Below, in pieces: positions 52,713 through 61,624 of a DNA stretch of 64,000 nucleotides (position 1 is its first letter; every line of letters begins with the position of its first letter). The DNA is taken from the NCBI RefSeq assembly GCF_009711165.2, contig NZ_WMID02000016.1, positions 62,001 to 126,000 on the forward strand, in the 5' to 3' direction. A program made the position numbers and the translations under genes. Under the pieces are notes generated by a model, which ran no database searches, had not been told where the DNA came from, and worked only from the letters and a program-made list of their open reading frames with translations. This DNA comes from Flavobacterium sp. MC2016-06. GTDB taxonomy: Bacteria > Bacteroidota > Bacteroidia > Flavobacteriales > Flavobacteriaceae.

Positions 52713-54296
52713 TTATTCTTTTTGAAATTCCGATAAAAGAAATCCGTTAGCAAGGTTTTTAAATTCAGCTACTTGTCGTTCAATCCATTTTTCGTCGTGA
52801 CCAATTTCTTTTGCCAATAAAACAGCCACTTTTTCACAGCAAGCAATTGCAGCACGTGCGTCTAGAAATAATAAACGAACCCTTCTTGCTAGTACATCGT
52901 CTATTGTTCTTGCCATTTCATAACGAATAGACCATACGACTTCTGCCATTGTATAATCGTAATCCGGATGTAGTTTTTCTTTCAATTCAGGCTCATTGCC
53001 TTGTAATTCTATTATTTTAGGAATATCACTTCCATATATATATAAGTGATTTTCTCGTGCTATTGAATCTGTTTTTAGGTTTCCGTGAATTGGAGTGTGT
53101 TCAGTTATGCAGCTCTTTTTGGGTAATTGATGTACAATAATGGCTTTATCTATAATGTCTTCAGCAATTTTTCTGTAAGTAGTCCATTTTCCTCCAGTTA
53201 TAGTTATTAATCCAGTTTCAGAAACAATTATTTTATGGCTTCTAGATACTTCTTTAGTACTTTTTCCTTCTTTTTCTGGTGCTGCCAATGGTCTCAGTCC
53301 TGCAAAAACAGATAAAACATCTGCGCGTGTAGGTTTGTTTATTAAAAATCGTTGAGCTGTTTCTAGCACAAATTCAATTTCTGTTTCAAGCGCAATTGGT
53401 TCCAGACTGTGTTTTTTAATTAAAGTATCTGTAGTTCCTACTACTATTTTATTGTGCCATGGTACGGCGAATAAAACTCTTCCATCACTTGTTTTTGGAA
53501 TCATTAATGCTTGATCGCTTGGTAAAAAGGATTTGTCGAATACGAGGTGAATTCCCTGGCTTGGAACAATGTATTTTTTATATACTTTATCATTTAGCTT
53601 CATTATTGCATTGGTAAAAACTCCAGTTGCGTTTATAACAGCTTTACCTTTTATTTCGTATTTCTCACCAGATTCATGATCAATAGCTTCAACTCCTATA
53701 ACTTGGTTTTTATCATCTTTTATAAGATTGACAACCTTTATATAATTTAAAACACAAGCTCCTTTTTCTATTGCAGTTTGTGCAAGATTTATAGCCAAAC
53801 GGGAATCATCAAATTGACCATCTTGATAAATAACACCGCTTACCAAACCTTTAGGTTCTACTGTAGGAAGTAGTTCAAGCGTTTTTTTCTTTGAGATATA
53901 TTTAGATTTTCCAAGACTTAGTCTTCCGGCTAAAAAATCATATATTTTAAGTCCTATTGTGTAGAAATAGCCTCCCCACCAATTATAATTAGGTATAACA
54001 AAAGATTGATTTTTGACTAAATGGCCTGCATTTTGAGCCATTAATCCTCTTTCTTTGAGGGCTTCTCTAACTAAATGAATATCACCTTGCTCCAGATAAC
54101 GAACTCCACCATGAACTAATTTGGTGCTTCTGCTGGATGTGCCTTTGGCAAAATCTACAGCTTCAACCAAAACAGTTTTGTAACCTCTGCTAGCAGCGTC
54201 AAGCGCAGTTCCAAGTCCACTTGCTCCACCACCAATTACTATTACATCCCATTCTTGGGTTTGTTTTAGTTTGTTTAATTGTTCTATTCGTTTCAT
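52713..54296 (-). CDS. glpD: Aerobic glycerol-3-phosphate dehydrogenase
   Basis: 527 residues. N-terminal FAD fold VIVIGGGASGLGTALDAASR; then AKGTSSRSTKLVHGGVRYLE, PSQGIHLVFDK and a late ITGGKWTTYRKIAEDII motif. FAD-linked enzyme at the inner face of the membrane; oxidises glycerol 3-phosphate to dihydroxyacetone phosphate and passes electrons to quinone. First gene of the operon; its promoter is between it and glpR. Confidence 0.97.
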   Translation of the reverse strand: MKRIEQLNKLKQTQEWDVIVIGGGASGLGTALDAASRGYKTVLVEAVDFAKGTSSRSTKLVHGGVRYLEQGDIHLVREALKERGLMAQNAGHLVKNQSFVIPNYNWWGGYFYTIGLKIYDFLAGRLSLGKSKYISKKKTLELLPTVEPKGLVSGVIYQDGQFDDSRLAINLAQTAIEKGACVLNYIKVVNLIKDDKNQVIGVEAIDHESGEKYEIKGKAVINATGVFTNAIMKLNDKVYKKYIVPSQGIHLVFDKSFLPSDQALMIPKTSDGRVLFAVPWHNKIVVGTTDTLIKKHSLEPIALETEIEFVLETAQRFLINKPTRADVLSVFAGLRPLAAPEKEGKSTKEVSRSHKIIVSETGLITITGGKWTTYRKIAEDIIDKAIIVHQLPKKSCITEHTPIHGNLKTDSIARENHLYIYGSDIPKIIELQGNEPELKEKLHPDYDYTMAEVVWSIRYEMARTIDDVLARRVRLLFLDARAAIACCEKVAVLLAKEIGHDEKWIERQVAEFKNLANGFLLSEFQKE

Positions 54297-54318
54297 TTTG
54301 TTCTTTTATTTGTTTCTT

Positions 54319-54360
54319 TTGGTTTCGTTTTACAAATATATTGAAATTAAATGAAACCAA
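54319..54360 (-). promoter_or_regulatory. glpD promoter with overlapping operator
   Basis: Read leftward: TTG (54358-54360), 17 nt, TATATTTG (54333-54340), a perfect fit to the flavobacterial promoter. It is bracketed by an 8-bp inverted repeat GAAACCAA / TTGGTTTC (54353-54360 and 54319-54326), a good candidate for GlpR binding. Repression by occlusion is inferred. Confidence 0.7.
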
Positions 54361-54389
54361 TCGCGACAAAATGAAATTTATTTTTTGTT

Positions 54390-54397
54390 TATCTTTG
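54390..54397 (+). promoter_or_regulatory. -7 element for glpR
   Basis: TATCTTTG matches TANNTTTG, 42 bp upstream of the glpR ATG on the plus strand. No TTG at the ideal distance; low confidence. Confidence 0.4.
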
Positions 54398-54439
54398 TGT
54401 CTTTAGATGTGACTAATCTTAATTATTAAAAGTAATATT

Positions 54440-55210
54440 ATGACTATTATCAACAAAAGGCAGGAAGATATACTTAAGGAGTTAGATGAGAAAGGATATG
54501 TTAATGTAGTTGATTTGTGTGAAACACTCAATGTTTCGACCGTAACCATACGAAAGGATTTGAACTTTTTAGAAAATGAAAAGCTTTTGCATCGTACACA
54601 TGGTGGTGCAAGCAAGCAGCCTATTTATGCTTTTGAGAGAGATGTAAGTGATAAAGAGGTATTGCAGGTAGAACAAAAAAAACAAATTGCTGCCGAAGCT
54701 TTAAAGTATATTAGCGAACACGATTATATTATATTAGGTTCTGGTTCGAATATTCATTATTTGTCTAGAATAATTACCGGATTTCAAAAATTAACCGTTC
54801 TGACTCCTTCCTTAAAAGTGTCTTTAGAACTTTGTAAAGAAACAAGTATAGATACAATACAATTGGGTGGAGATGTTAGAAATAGTTCAACATCGGCAGT
54901 TGGGCCAATTGCAGAATCTATTTTGAGTCAGTTTTCCTGCAATAAATTGTTTTTAGGAACAGATGGAGTTCATTTAGATTTCGGATTAAGTACTTCAAAT
55001 GCTTTAGAAGCACATCTAAATCAGGTGATGATAGAAGTAGCAGAGAAAGTTATAGTTCTTGCAGATTCTACAAAAATGAACATTAGAGGTTTTGGTAAAA
55101 TCTGCAATTTGAATAAAATTGATGTATTGATTACTGATGATGGAATTGATGCCGATACTAAAATGAAACTTGAGGAAATTGGTATAAATGTAATTATAGC
55201 TGGCAAATAG
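54440..55210 (+). CDS. glpR: DeoR-family repressor (GlpR-like)
   Basis: 256 residues. DeoR helix-turn-helix at the N-terminus (RQEDILKELDEKGYVNVVDL, CETLNVSTVTIRKDLNFL, RTHGGA), then the sugar-phosphate-binding domain with DYIILGSGSNIHYLSR and GTDGVHLDFGLSTSNALEAH. Divergent from glpD, so it most likely represses the glp operon and releases it with glycerol 3-phosphate. The domain does not fix the ligand. Confidence 0.9.
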   Translation: MTIINKRQEDILKELDEKGYVNVVDLCETLNVSTVTIRKDLNFLENEKLLHRTHGGASKQPIYAFERDVSDKEVLQVEQKKQIAAEALKYISEHDYIILGSGSNIHYLSRIITGFQKLTVLTPSLKVSLELCKETSIDTIQLGGDVRNSSTSAVGPIAESILSQFSCNKLFLGTDGVHLDFGLSTSNALEAHLNQVMIEVAEKVIVLADSTKMNIRGFGKICNLNKIDVLITDDGIDADTKMKLEEIGINVIIAGK

Positions 55211-55529
55211 TTTTTTTTGTGTTTATTTCTAATGTTCTTGCTGTTGATTTTAAGCTGACAAATAGCTAATTGTCTTTTTAGAATATTAATTTTTTGCTTT
55301 TTTTCATTCTTCACGTTTATGTTTTAAACTGCGTTATGAGATTTTAAGTATTAAAAAAAAGCACATTTCTAGGTCATAAACCTTTAAAAGTTATACCTAT
55401 ATATATTATCGACGGGTTTACAGATAAATCTGTAATTTTAAGATTCATAATATTAAAATAACTCAAAAATGCATAAGCAAGGCAGTTATTTAAAAAAAAT
55501 AGATACTTTTGTTGCAGAAAAATAGAGCA
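55211..55529. other. 319-bp intergenic region before topA
   Basis: AT-rich, no ORF. The right end holds the topA promoter element. No strong hairpin for glpR termination was found. Confidence 0.5.
55504..55511 (+). promoter_or_regulatory. -7 element of topA
   Basis: TACTTTTG matches TANNTTTG and lies 18 bp before the ATG, so the transcript would have a leader of about ten nucleotides. No TTG at the ideal distance. Confidence 0.5.
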
Positions 55530-58046
55530 ATGGCAAAGAATTTAGTAATAGTTGAGTCACCTGCAAAGGCCAAAACAATCGAAAAGTTTTTAGGAAGTGA
55601 TTTTCAGGTTGAGTCAAGTTATGGGCACATAGCAGATTTACCATCAAAGGAAATAGGAGTAGATGTAGAAAATGGATTTAAACCTAAATACGAAGTTTCG
55701 CCAGATAAAAAGGCTTTAGTGAGTAAACTAAAAACGCTTTCTAAAAATGCCGAAATGGTCTGGTTAGCGAGTGATGAGGACCGCGAGGGTGAGGCTATTT
55801 CTTGGCACTTGGCGGAAGAACTAAAACTAGATATAAAAAAAACAAAGCGTATTGTTTTTCACGAAATTACAAAAACTGCAATTCTTAAAGCAATTGAGAA
55901 CCCTAGAGAAATTGATTACAATTTAGTAAATGCGCAGCAAGCGCGTCGTGTATTAGACCGTTTAGTGGGTTATGAATTATCGCCGGTTTTATGGAGAAAA
56001 ATTAAAGGAGGGTTATCTGCAGGACGTGTTCAGTCTGTTTCTGTTCGTTTAATTGTAGAACGCGAACGCGAAATCCAGAATTTTAATGCAATTGCAAGTT
56101 ATTCTGTAGTAGCGGAATTTGTAAATGAAGCAGGAAAAGTTTTTAAAGCAAAACTGCCAAAAAACTTTAATACTAAAAAAGAAGCCGAAGATTTCTTAAA
56201 ACAAAACATCGGATCACAATATAAGGTAGCAGATTTAGAAACTAAACCTACCAAAAAATCACCAACAGCACCTTTTACAACTTCTACACTGCAACAAGAA
56301 GCAGCAAGAAAATTATATTTACCAGTTGGAATCACAATGCAGTTAGCACAACGTTTATACGAAGCGGGACTTATTACGTATATGAGAACTGATAGTGTAA
56401 ACCTTTCTAAAGATGCTATGGATGCTGCAGAAGCTGAAATTATAAAATCTTACGGAAAAGAGTTTTCTAAGCCTCGAACTTTTGCTAACAAAAGTAAAGG
56501 AGCACAAGAAGCGCACGAAGCAATTCGTCCGACAGATATGTCGCGTCATACCGTAAACATTGACCGTGATCAAGCTCGTTTATACGATTTGATCTGGAAA
56601 AGAACTTTGGCATCTCAAATGAGCGATGCACAACTAGAAAGAACTAACGTAAAAATTGAAGCTAATAATCATAGCGAAATTTTTACTGCTTCTGGAGAAG
56701 TTTTACTTTTTGAAGGTTTCTTAAAAGTGTACTTAGAAGGTCATGATGACGATGAGGAAGAGCAAGAAGGAATGCTTCCGGCATTAAAAGTAAATGAAAA
56801 ATTAGTTAATAATTATATTACTGCAACCGAAAGATATTCTAGACCGCCAGCACGTTATACAGAGGCTTCTTTGGTAAAAAAATTAGAAGAGCTAGGAATC
56901 GGACGTCCATCTACGTATGCACCTACTATCTCTACTATCATCAACAGAAACTATGTAGAAAAAGGAACTTTAGAAGGGCAGGAGCGTAAGTATACACAAC
57001 TTACACTTCAAGCAAGTAAAGTTGATGAGAAGCTATTAAAAGAAAATACAGGATCTGATAAAGGAAAATTAGTCCCTACAGATATCGGAACTATAGTTAC
57101 AGATTTCCTAGTTAAAAATTTTGGAAATATCCTTGATTATAATTTTACTGCAAAAGTAGAACAAGATTTTGATGAGATTGCCGAAGGAAATATTGACTGG
57201 GCAATTATGATGCAGGAGTTCTATAATAAATTCCACCCGAATGTAAAAGAAGTTGAAGCTAATGCAGAACGCGAAAGTGGAGAAAGAATTCTTGGAAAAG
57301 ATGCAGATGGAAGACAAGTATCAGTTCGTTTAGGAAAATTTGGACCAATGGCTCAAATTGGAGAAGCAGATGATGAAGATAAAAAGTTTGCCAGCTTAAT
57401 GGCGGATCAAAATATTGGAAACATTACACTTGAAGAAGCTTTAAATTTATTTTTGCTTCCTAAAAGTTTAGGTGATTATAAAGGTGAAGAAGTAGAAGTA
57501 AGTAATGGTCGTTATGGTCCTTATGTACGCCACGGAAGTGTGTTTATTTCATTACCTAGAGGAGAAGATCCTTTGGGAGTATCAAAAGAAAGAGCGCAAG
57601 AGTTAATCGATGAAAAAGCACTTGCAGATGCGCCAATTGCAGTTTATAAAGCAGAAGCAGTACAAAAAGGTGTGGGGCGTTTTGGTCCTTTTATTAAATG
57701 GAACGGTCTTTTTATAAACGTAAGTAAAAAATACAATTTTGATAATTTATCACAATCAGATGTTGAAGAGCTGATTGAGGATAAGTTACAAAAGAATATT
57801 GATAAAGTACTTCATAATTGGGAAGATGAAGGAATTGTTGTTGAGAAAGCACGTTGGGGTCGATCAGTGATTTTAAAAGGAAAGCTGAAAATTGAATTAA
57901 GTAAAGATGTTGATGCAGCAAAATTGACATTAGCCCAAGTTCAAGAAATGATAGCGGCAAAAACGCCAGCTAAAAAGACACCAGCAAAAAAAGCAACAAC
58001 AGCAAAAAAAGCTCCAGCTAAAAAAACAGCTGCTAAAAAGAAATAA
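55530..58046 (+). CDS. topA: DNA topoisomerase I
   Basis: 838 residues from the ATG at 55530 (MAKNLVIVESPAKAKTIEKF). TOPRIM domain with the metal triad in LASDEDREGEAISWHLAEEL, the active Tyr in ITYMRTDSVNLSKDAMD, and the binding loop GIGRPSTYAPTISTIINR. Instead of zinc fingers the C-terminus has TopA repeats (KGEEVEVSNGRYGPYVRHGS) and a Lys/Ala tail of about 30 residues (AKKTPAKKATTAKKA), as in other Bacteroidota. It relaxes negative supercoils. Gap to the next gene: 3 bp. Confidence 0.97.
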   Translation: MAKNLVIVESPAKAKTIEKFLGSDFQVESSYGHIADLPSKEIGVDVENGFKPKYEVSPDKKALVSKLKTLSKNAEMVWLASDEDREGEAISWHLAEELKLDIKKTKRIVFHEITKTAILKAIENPREIDYNLVNAQQARRVLDRLVGYELSPVLWRKIKGGLSAGRVQSVSVRLIVEREREIQNFNAIASYSVVAEFVNEAGKVFKAKLPKNFNTKKEAEDFLKQNIGSQYKVADLETKPTKKSPTAPFTTSTLQQEAARKLYLPVGITMQLAQRLYEAGLITYMRTDSVNLSKDAMDAAEAEIIKSYGKEFSKPRTFANKSKGAQEAHEAIRPTDMSRHTVNIDRDQARLYDLIWKRTLASQMSDAQLERTNVKIEANNHSEIFTASGEVLLFEGFLKVYLEGHDDDEEEQEGMLPALKVNEKLVNNYITATERYSRPPARYTEASLVKKLEELGIGRPSTYAPTISTIINRNYVEKGTLEGQERKYTQLTLQASKVDEKLLKENTGSDKGKLVPTDIGTIVTDFLVKNFGNILDYNFTAKVEQDFDEIAEGNIDWAIMMQEFYNKFHPNVKEVEANAERESGERILGKDADGRQVSVRLGKFGPMAQIGEADDEDKKFASLMADQNIGNITLEEALNLFLLPKSLGDYKGEEVEVSNGRYGPYVRHGSVFISLPRGEDPLGVSKERAQELIDEKALADAPIAVYKAEAVQKGVGRFGPFIKWNGLFINVSKKYNFDNLSQSDVEELIEDKLQKNIDKVLHNWEDEGIVVEKARWGRSVILKGKLKIELSKDVDAAKLTLAQVQEMIAAKTPAKKTPAKKATTAKKAPAKKTAAKKK

Positions 58047-58049
58047 TAA

Positions 58050-59201
58050 ATGGAATTTGATTTTCTAGAACCGGTTAACGACGGAATGCTAAAATTCATC
58101 AACTCATTGTCTACACAAGAGTTGGGAAGTAAGGTTGTCTTTCACACCCAAGATCAATTTCCGGATATTAGCAAAATAAATATTGCAATAGTAGGCGTTT
58201 TAGAAGATCGCCGAAATATAAATATGGTTAATGAGGTTAACCTAGTTGCTGTACGTAAGAAATTATATAGTATGTTTCCAGGTAATTGGGACGCTTCTAT
58301 TGCTGACTTAGGAGACATCTTGGCTGGTGATTCTGTAGAAGATACTTATTTCGCGCTGCAAAAGGTAACATCGACATTAATTAAGAATAAAATCATTCCT
58401 ATAGTTCTAGGAGGTTCGCAGGATTTGACCTATGCATTATATCGAGCTTATGACAGTTTAGAGCAGATGGTGAATTTTGTATCGGTAGATAATAAATTTG
58501 ATTTTGGTAAAGAAAATGAGTCAGTTTCGGCTAATTCATACTTAACAAAAATCATAATAGACGAGCCTAATAACCTTTTTAATTATTGTAATATTGGTTA
58601 TCAAACCTATTATAATTCTCAAGAAGAAATAGATTTGATCGAAAAACTATTTTTTGATGCTTATCGTTTAGGCGAAATATCAAATAAAATAGCGCTTGCC
58701 GAGCCGATTTTTAGAGATGCAGATTTAGTTTCTATTGATTTGAATTCTGTAAAGTCTTCGGCGTCAGGAAATAATGTATCTTTTGAGCCAAATGGGTTCA
58801 ATGGCAAAGAAATTTGCTCGTTAGCAAGATATGCTGGAATTAGTGATAAAGTGTCTTCTTTTGGAGTCTTTAATCATAATAGTACATTGCAGGAAGCGGG
58901 TATTATTGCTCAGATAGTTTGGTATTTTATTGAAGGTTATCATTATCGTTCAAAAGAGTATCCTTTTGGAAGCAGAGCAAATTATTTAAAGTATATAGTT
59001 CCTCTTGAAGAAGAAGAACTTATTTTTTATAAAAGTGACAAAACAGATCGTTGGTGGATAGAAATTCCCTTCGAATCAAATGGAAACAATAAATTGAAAA
59101 GAAATACGTTATTACCCTGTTCTTACGACGAATATTTGTCGGCTTGCAATCAAGAATTGCCAGAAAGATGGTGGAAAGCACAGCGAAAAAACGCTTTGTA
59201 G
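58050..59201 (+). CDS. Arginase-fold protein with altered metal-ligand motifs
   Basis: 383 residues in an arginase/formimidoylglutamase-like fold (IVGVLEDRRNIN, IIPIVLGGSQDLTYALYRAY). At the metal sites the consensus is replaced: GGDHS reads GGSQD, DAHxD reads SVDNKFDFG and SxDxDxxDP reads SIDLNSVKSSASG. Histidine ligands are absent, so hydrolase activity is doubtful. It is 3 bp after topA and 262 bp before gldK. Its position next to gldK in flavobacteria suggests a conserved, non-catalytic role, but that is inference. Confidence 0.8.
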   Translation: MEFDFLEPVNDGMLKFINSLSTQELGSKVVFHTQDQFPDISKINIAIVGVLEDRRNINMVNEVNLVAVRKKLYSMFPGNWDASIADLGDILAGDSVEDTYFALQKVTSTLIKNKIIPIVLGGSQDLTYALYRAYDSLEQMVNFVSVDNKFDFGKENESVSANSYLTKIIIDEPNNLFNYCNIGYQTYYNSQEEIDLIEKLFFDAYRLGEISNKIALAEPIFRDADLVSIDLNSVKSSASGNNVSFEPNGFNGKEICSLARYAGISDKVSSFGVFNHNSTLQEAGIIAQIVWYFIEGYHYRSKEYPFGSRANYLKYIVPLEEEELIFYKSDKTDRWWIEIPFESNGNNKLKRNTLLPCSYDEYLSACNQELPERWWKAQRKNAL

Positions 59202-59396
59202 AAGAAAATTTTAATGTAAATCTTAAAAATTTAGAAATTTTCAAAAAAAAGTTAAAATAATTAGTAAGAAAATAAATATAAAGTATAAAATTTAACGTTT
59301 TACGTCGATTTTTCAAGTCAGTTTATCGATGAAATATTTTTTTTTTATTTTATTTAACATTATTTTTGAACGGTAAAATAAAATTCCAAATAGCTA

Positions 59397-59427
59397 TTGT
59401 TTTTTAGATAAATAATAAATACGTTTG
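59397..59427 (+). promoter_or_regulatory. Promoter of gldKLMN
   Basis: TTG (59397-59399), 20 nt, TACGTTTG (59420-59427), an exact match to the flavobacterial consensus. The ATG of gldK is 36 bp downstream. The rest of 59202-59463 is AT-rich and shows no ORF. Confidence 0.8.
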
Positions 59428-59463
59428 AGGACTTTTAATAATGAATAGATAATCCAAATTTAT

Positions 59464-60867
59464 ATGAAGAAGTTTATTGCATTTGCAGCAATGTTAACAC
59501 TAGTAATTGGCTGTGGTAAGTCAGGAGACAAAGGTGAATTAGTTGGTGTTACAGGAGGGAAATGGCATCCCGAGAAACCTTATGGTATGGTTTTGGTTCC
59601 AGGTGGATCTTTTATCATGGGAAAAGCAGATGCTGATTTAGCTAATGTCGAAGATGCTCCAACTAAAACGGTAACAGTTCGTTCATTTTATATGGATGAA
59701 ACTGAAATTACAAATAGTGAATATCGTCAGTTCGTAGAATGGGTAAAAGACTCAACAATGAGAGTTCGTTTAGCTATTTTGGCTGATGAAACAGGACAAA
59801 AAGGTACTCCTGATGCTAAAGGTAAAAAAGGCGGAAGTATTGCTGATTATGCATTTAATGATTCAGATCCTGAAAAAATGACAGCGTATGATAAATACAT
59901 GTACGATAACTACTATAGTGTTGGTACAAAAGATGATCCGTATGCTGGAAGAAAATTAAATAAAAAAGTAAAACTTATTAAAGATACAAAAGCGTATCCA
60001 GATGAGTATTATACTGAAGTAATGGATTCTATGTACTTACCAATTGAAGAATCTTACAACGGTTTAAGAACAATTGATGTAAACAAATTGAAATTCCGTT
60101 ATTCTTGGATGGATATTCAAGCAGCTGCAAAAGCTAAAGTAGGAAAAAGAAGTGATTTCGTTAAAACTGAGCAAGTTAGTGTTTACCCTGATACAGCAGT
60201 TTGGATTAAAGATTTCTCTTATTCATACAATGAGCCAATGCACAATGATTATTTTTGGCACAAAGCTTATGGAGACTATCCTGTAGTTGGTGTTACTTGG
60301 AAACAGGCTAAAGCATTCTGTGCTTGGAGAACTTTAAACAAAAACAGTTATATCAAATCTAAGAAAAAAGGACGTGACTTAGTAAACTCTTTCAGATTGC
60401 CAACAGAGGCAGAATGGGAGTATGCTGCTAGAGGTGGTCTAGAGTCTGCAACTTACCCTTGGGGAGGTCCTTATACTAAAAGTGATAGAGGTTGTTTCTT
60501 AGCAAACTTTAAACCTAATAGAGGAGATTATGCTGCAGATGAGGCTTTATATACAGTTGAAGCAAAATCATACGAGCCAAATGGATATGGATTGTACAAC
60601 ATGGCAGGAAACGTTTCAGAGTGGACGGATTCAGCTTACAACCCAAATGCATACGAGTATGTTTCAACAATGAATCCAAACGTAATTGATGGAAAGAACC
60701 AAAGAAAAGTAGTTCGTGGTGGTTCATGGAAGGATGTTGCTTATTTTTTACAAGTAAGTACTCGTGATCACGAATATGCCGATTCTGCTAGAAGTTACAT
60801 CGGATTTAGAACTGTTCAAGATTACATGGGAACTCAGGTAACTGGTGGCGGTAAAAGAAAAAAGTAA
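59464..60867 (+). CDS. gldK: GldK gliding/T9SS lipoprotein
   Basis: 467 residues. Lipobox VIGC at residues 14-17 in AMLTLVIGCGKSGDKGE. The mature part is an FGE-sulfatase (formylglycine-generating enzyme) fold with PGGSFIMGKADADL, FYMDETEITNSEYRQFVEWV and RLPTEAEWEYAARGG, but used structurally. With GldN it forms the periplasmic ring of the type IX secretion system below the outer membrane. First gene of the gldKLMN operon. Confidence 0.97.
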   Translation: MKKFIAFAAMLTLVIGCGKSGDKGELVGVTGGKWHPEKPYGMVLVPGGSFIMGKADADLANVEDAPTKTVTVRSFYMDETEITNSEYRQFVEWVKDSTMRVRLAILADETGQKGTPDAKGKKGGSIADYAFNDSDPEKMTAYDKYMYDNYYSVGTKDDPYAGRKLNKKVKLIKDTKAYPDEYYTEVMDSMYLPIEESYNGLRTIDVNKLKFRYSWMDIQAAAKAKVGKRSDFVKTEQVSVYPDTAVWIKDFSYSYNEPMHNDYFWHKAYGDYPVVGVTWKQAKAFCAWRTLNKNSYIKSKKKGRDLVNSFRLPTEAEWEYAARGGLESATYPWGGPYTKSDRGCFLANFKPNRGDYAADEALYTVEAKSYEPNGYGLYNMAGNVSEWTDSAYNPNAYEYVSTMNPNVIDGKNQRKVVRGGSWKDVAYFLQVSTRDHEYADSARSYIGFRTVQDYMGTQVTGGGKRKK

Positions 60868-60923
60868 ATTATAATTAAATCAATATCCAACAAATCTATT
60901 TTAAAACCTAAAAAAAAGTTATT

Positions 60924-61571
60924 ATGGCATTATTAAGTAAAAAAGCAATGAATTTCGCTTATGGTATGGGAGCGGCAGTGGTAATCGTTGGAGCATTATT
61001 CAAAATTACACACTTTGAAATTGGACCATTAACAGGAACAGTGATGCTTTCAGTGGGATTGTTAACTGAGGCATTAATTTTTGCGCTTTCTGCTTTCGAA
61101 CCAGTTGATGATGAATTAGACTGGACTCTTGTTTACCCAGAATTAGCTAACGGTCAAGCTAGAAAAAAGACTGAAAAAGTTGAAGCACCAACTGAAGCCC
61201 AAGGTTTGTTGTCTCAAAAATTAGATGTTATGTTGAAAGAAGCTAAAATTGACGGTGAGTTAATGTCAAGCTTAGGAAACAGCATCAAAAATTTCGAATC
61301 AGCTGCTAAAGGAATTGCTCCTACAGTAGATTCTATCGCTTCTACTAAAAAATACAGCGAAGAATTGTCTATGGCTGCTGCTCAAATGGAATCATTAAAC
61401 AGCTTATATAAAGTACAATTAGAAAGCGCTGCAAGAAATGCAGATGCTAATAAAGAAATCGCTGACAATGCATCTAAATTAAAAGAGCAAATGCAATCTA
61501 TGACTGCAAACATTGCTTCTTTAAACAGTGTTTACGGTGGTATGCTTTCTGCAATGAGTAACAAAGGATAA
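60924..61571 (+). CDS. gldL: GldL inner-membrane motor stator protein
   Basis: 215 residues. Two membrane helices: AMNFAYGMGAAVVIVGALFK (with the conserved FAYGMGAA) and VMLSVGLLTEALIFALSAF, including the conserved Glu in the second. The long cytoplasmic part is helical coiled coil. With GldM it forms the proton-driven motor of the T9SS. It starts 56 bp after gldK. Confidence 0.97.
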   Translation: MALLSKKAMNFAYGMGAAVVIVGALFKITHFEIGPLTGTVMLSVGLLTEALIFALSAFEPVDDELDWTLVYPELANGQARKKTEKVEAPTEAQGLLSQKLDVMLKEAKIDGELMSSLGNSIKNFESAAKGIAPTVDSIASTKKYSEELSMAAAQMESLNSLYKVQLESAARNADANKEIADNASKLKEQMQSMTANIASLNSVYGGMLSAMSNKG

Positions 61572-61624
61572 TTAGTTTTTAACTATTGTATTAAAATTTA
61601 TTAATAAGAACTAATTAGAAAAAA

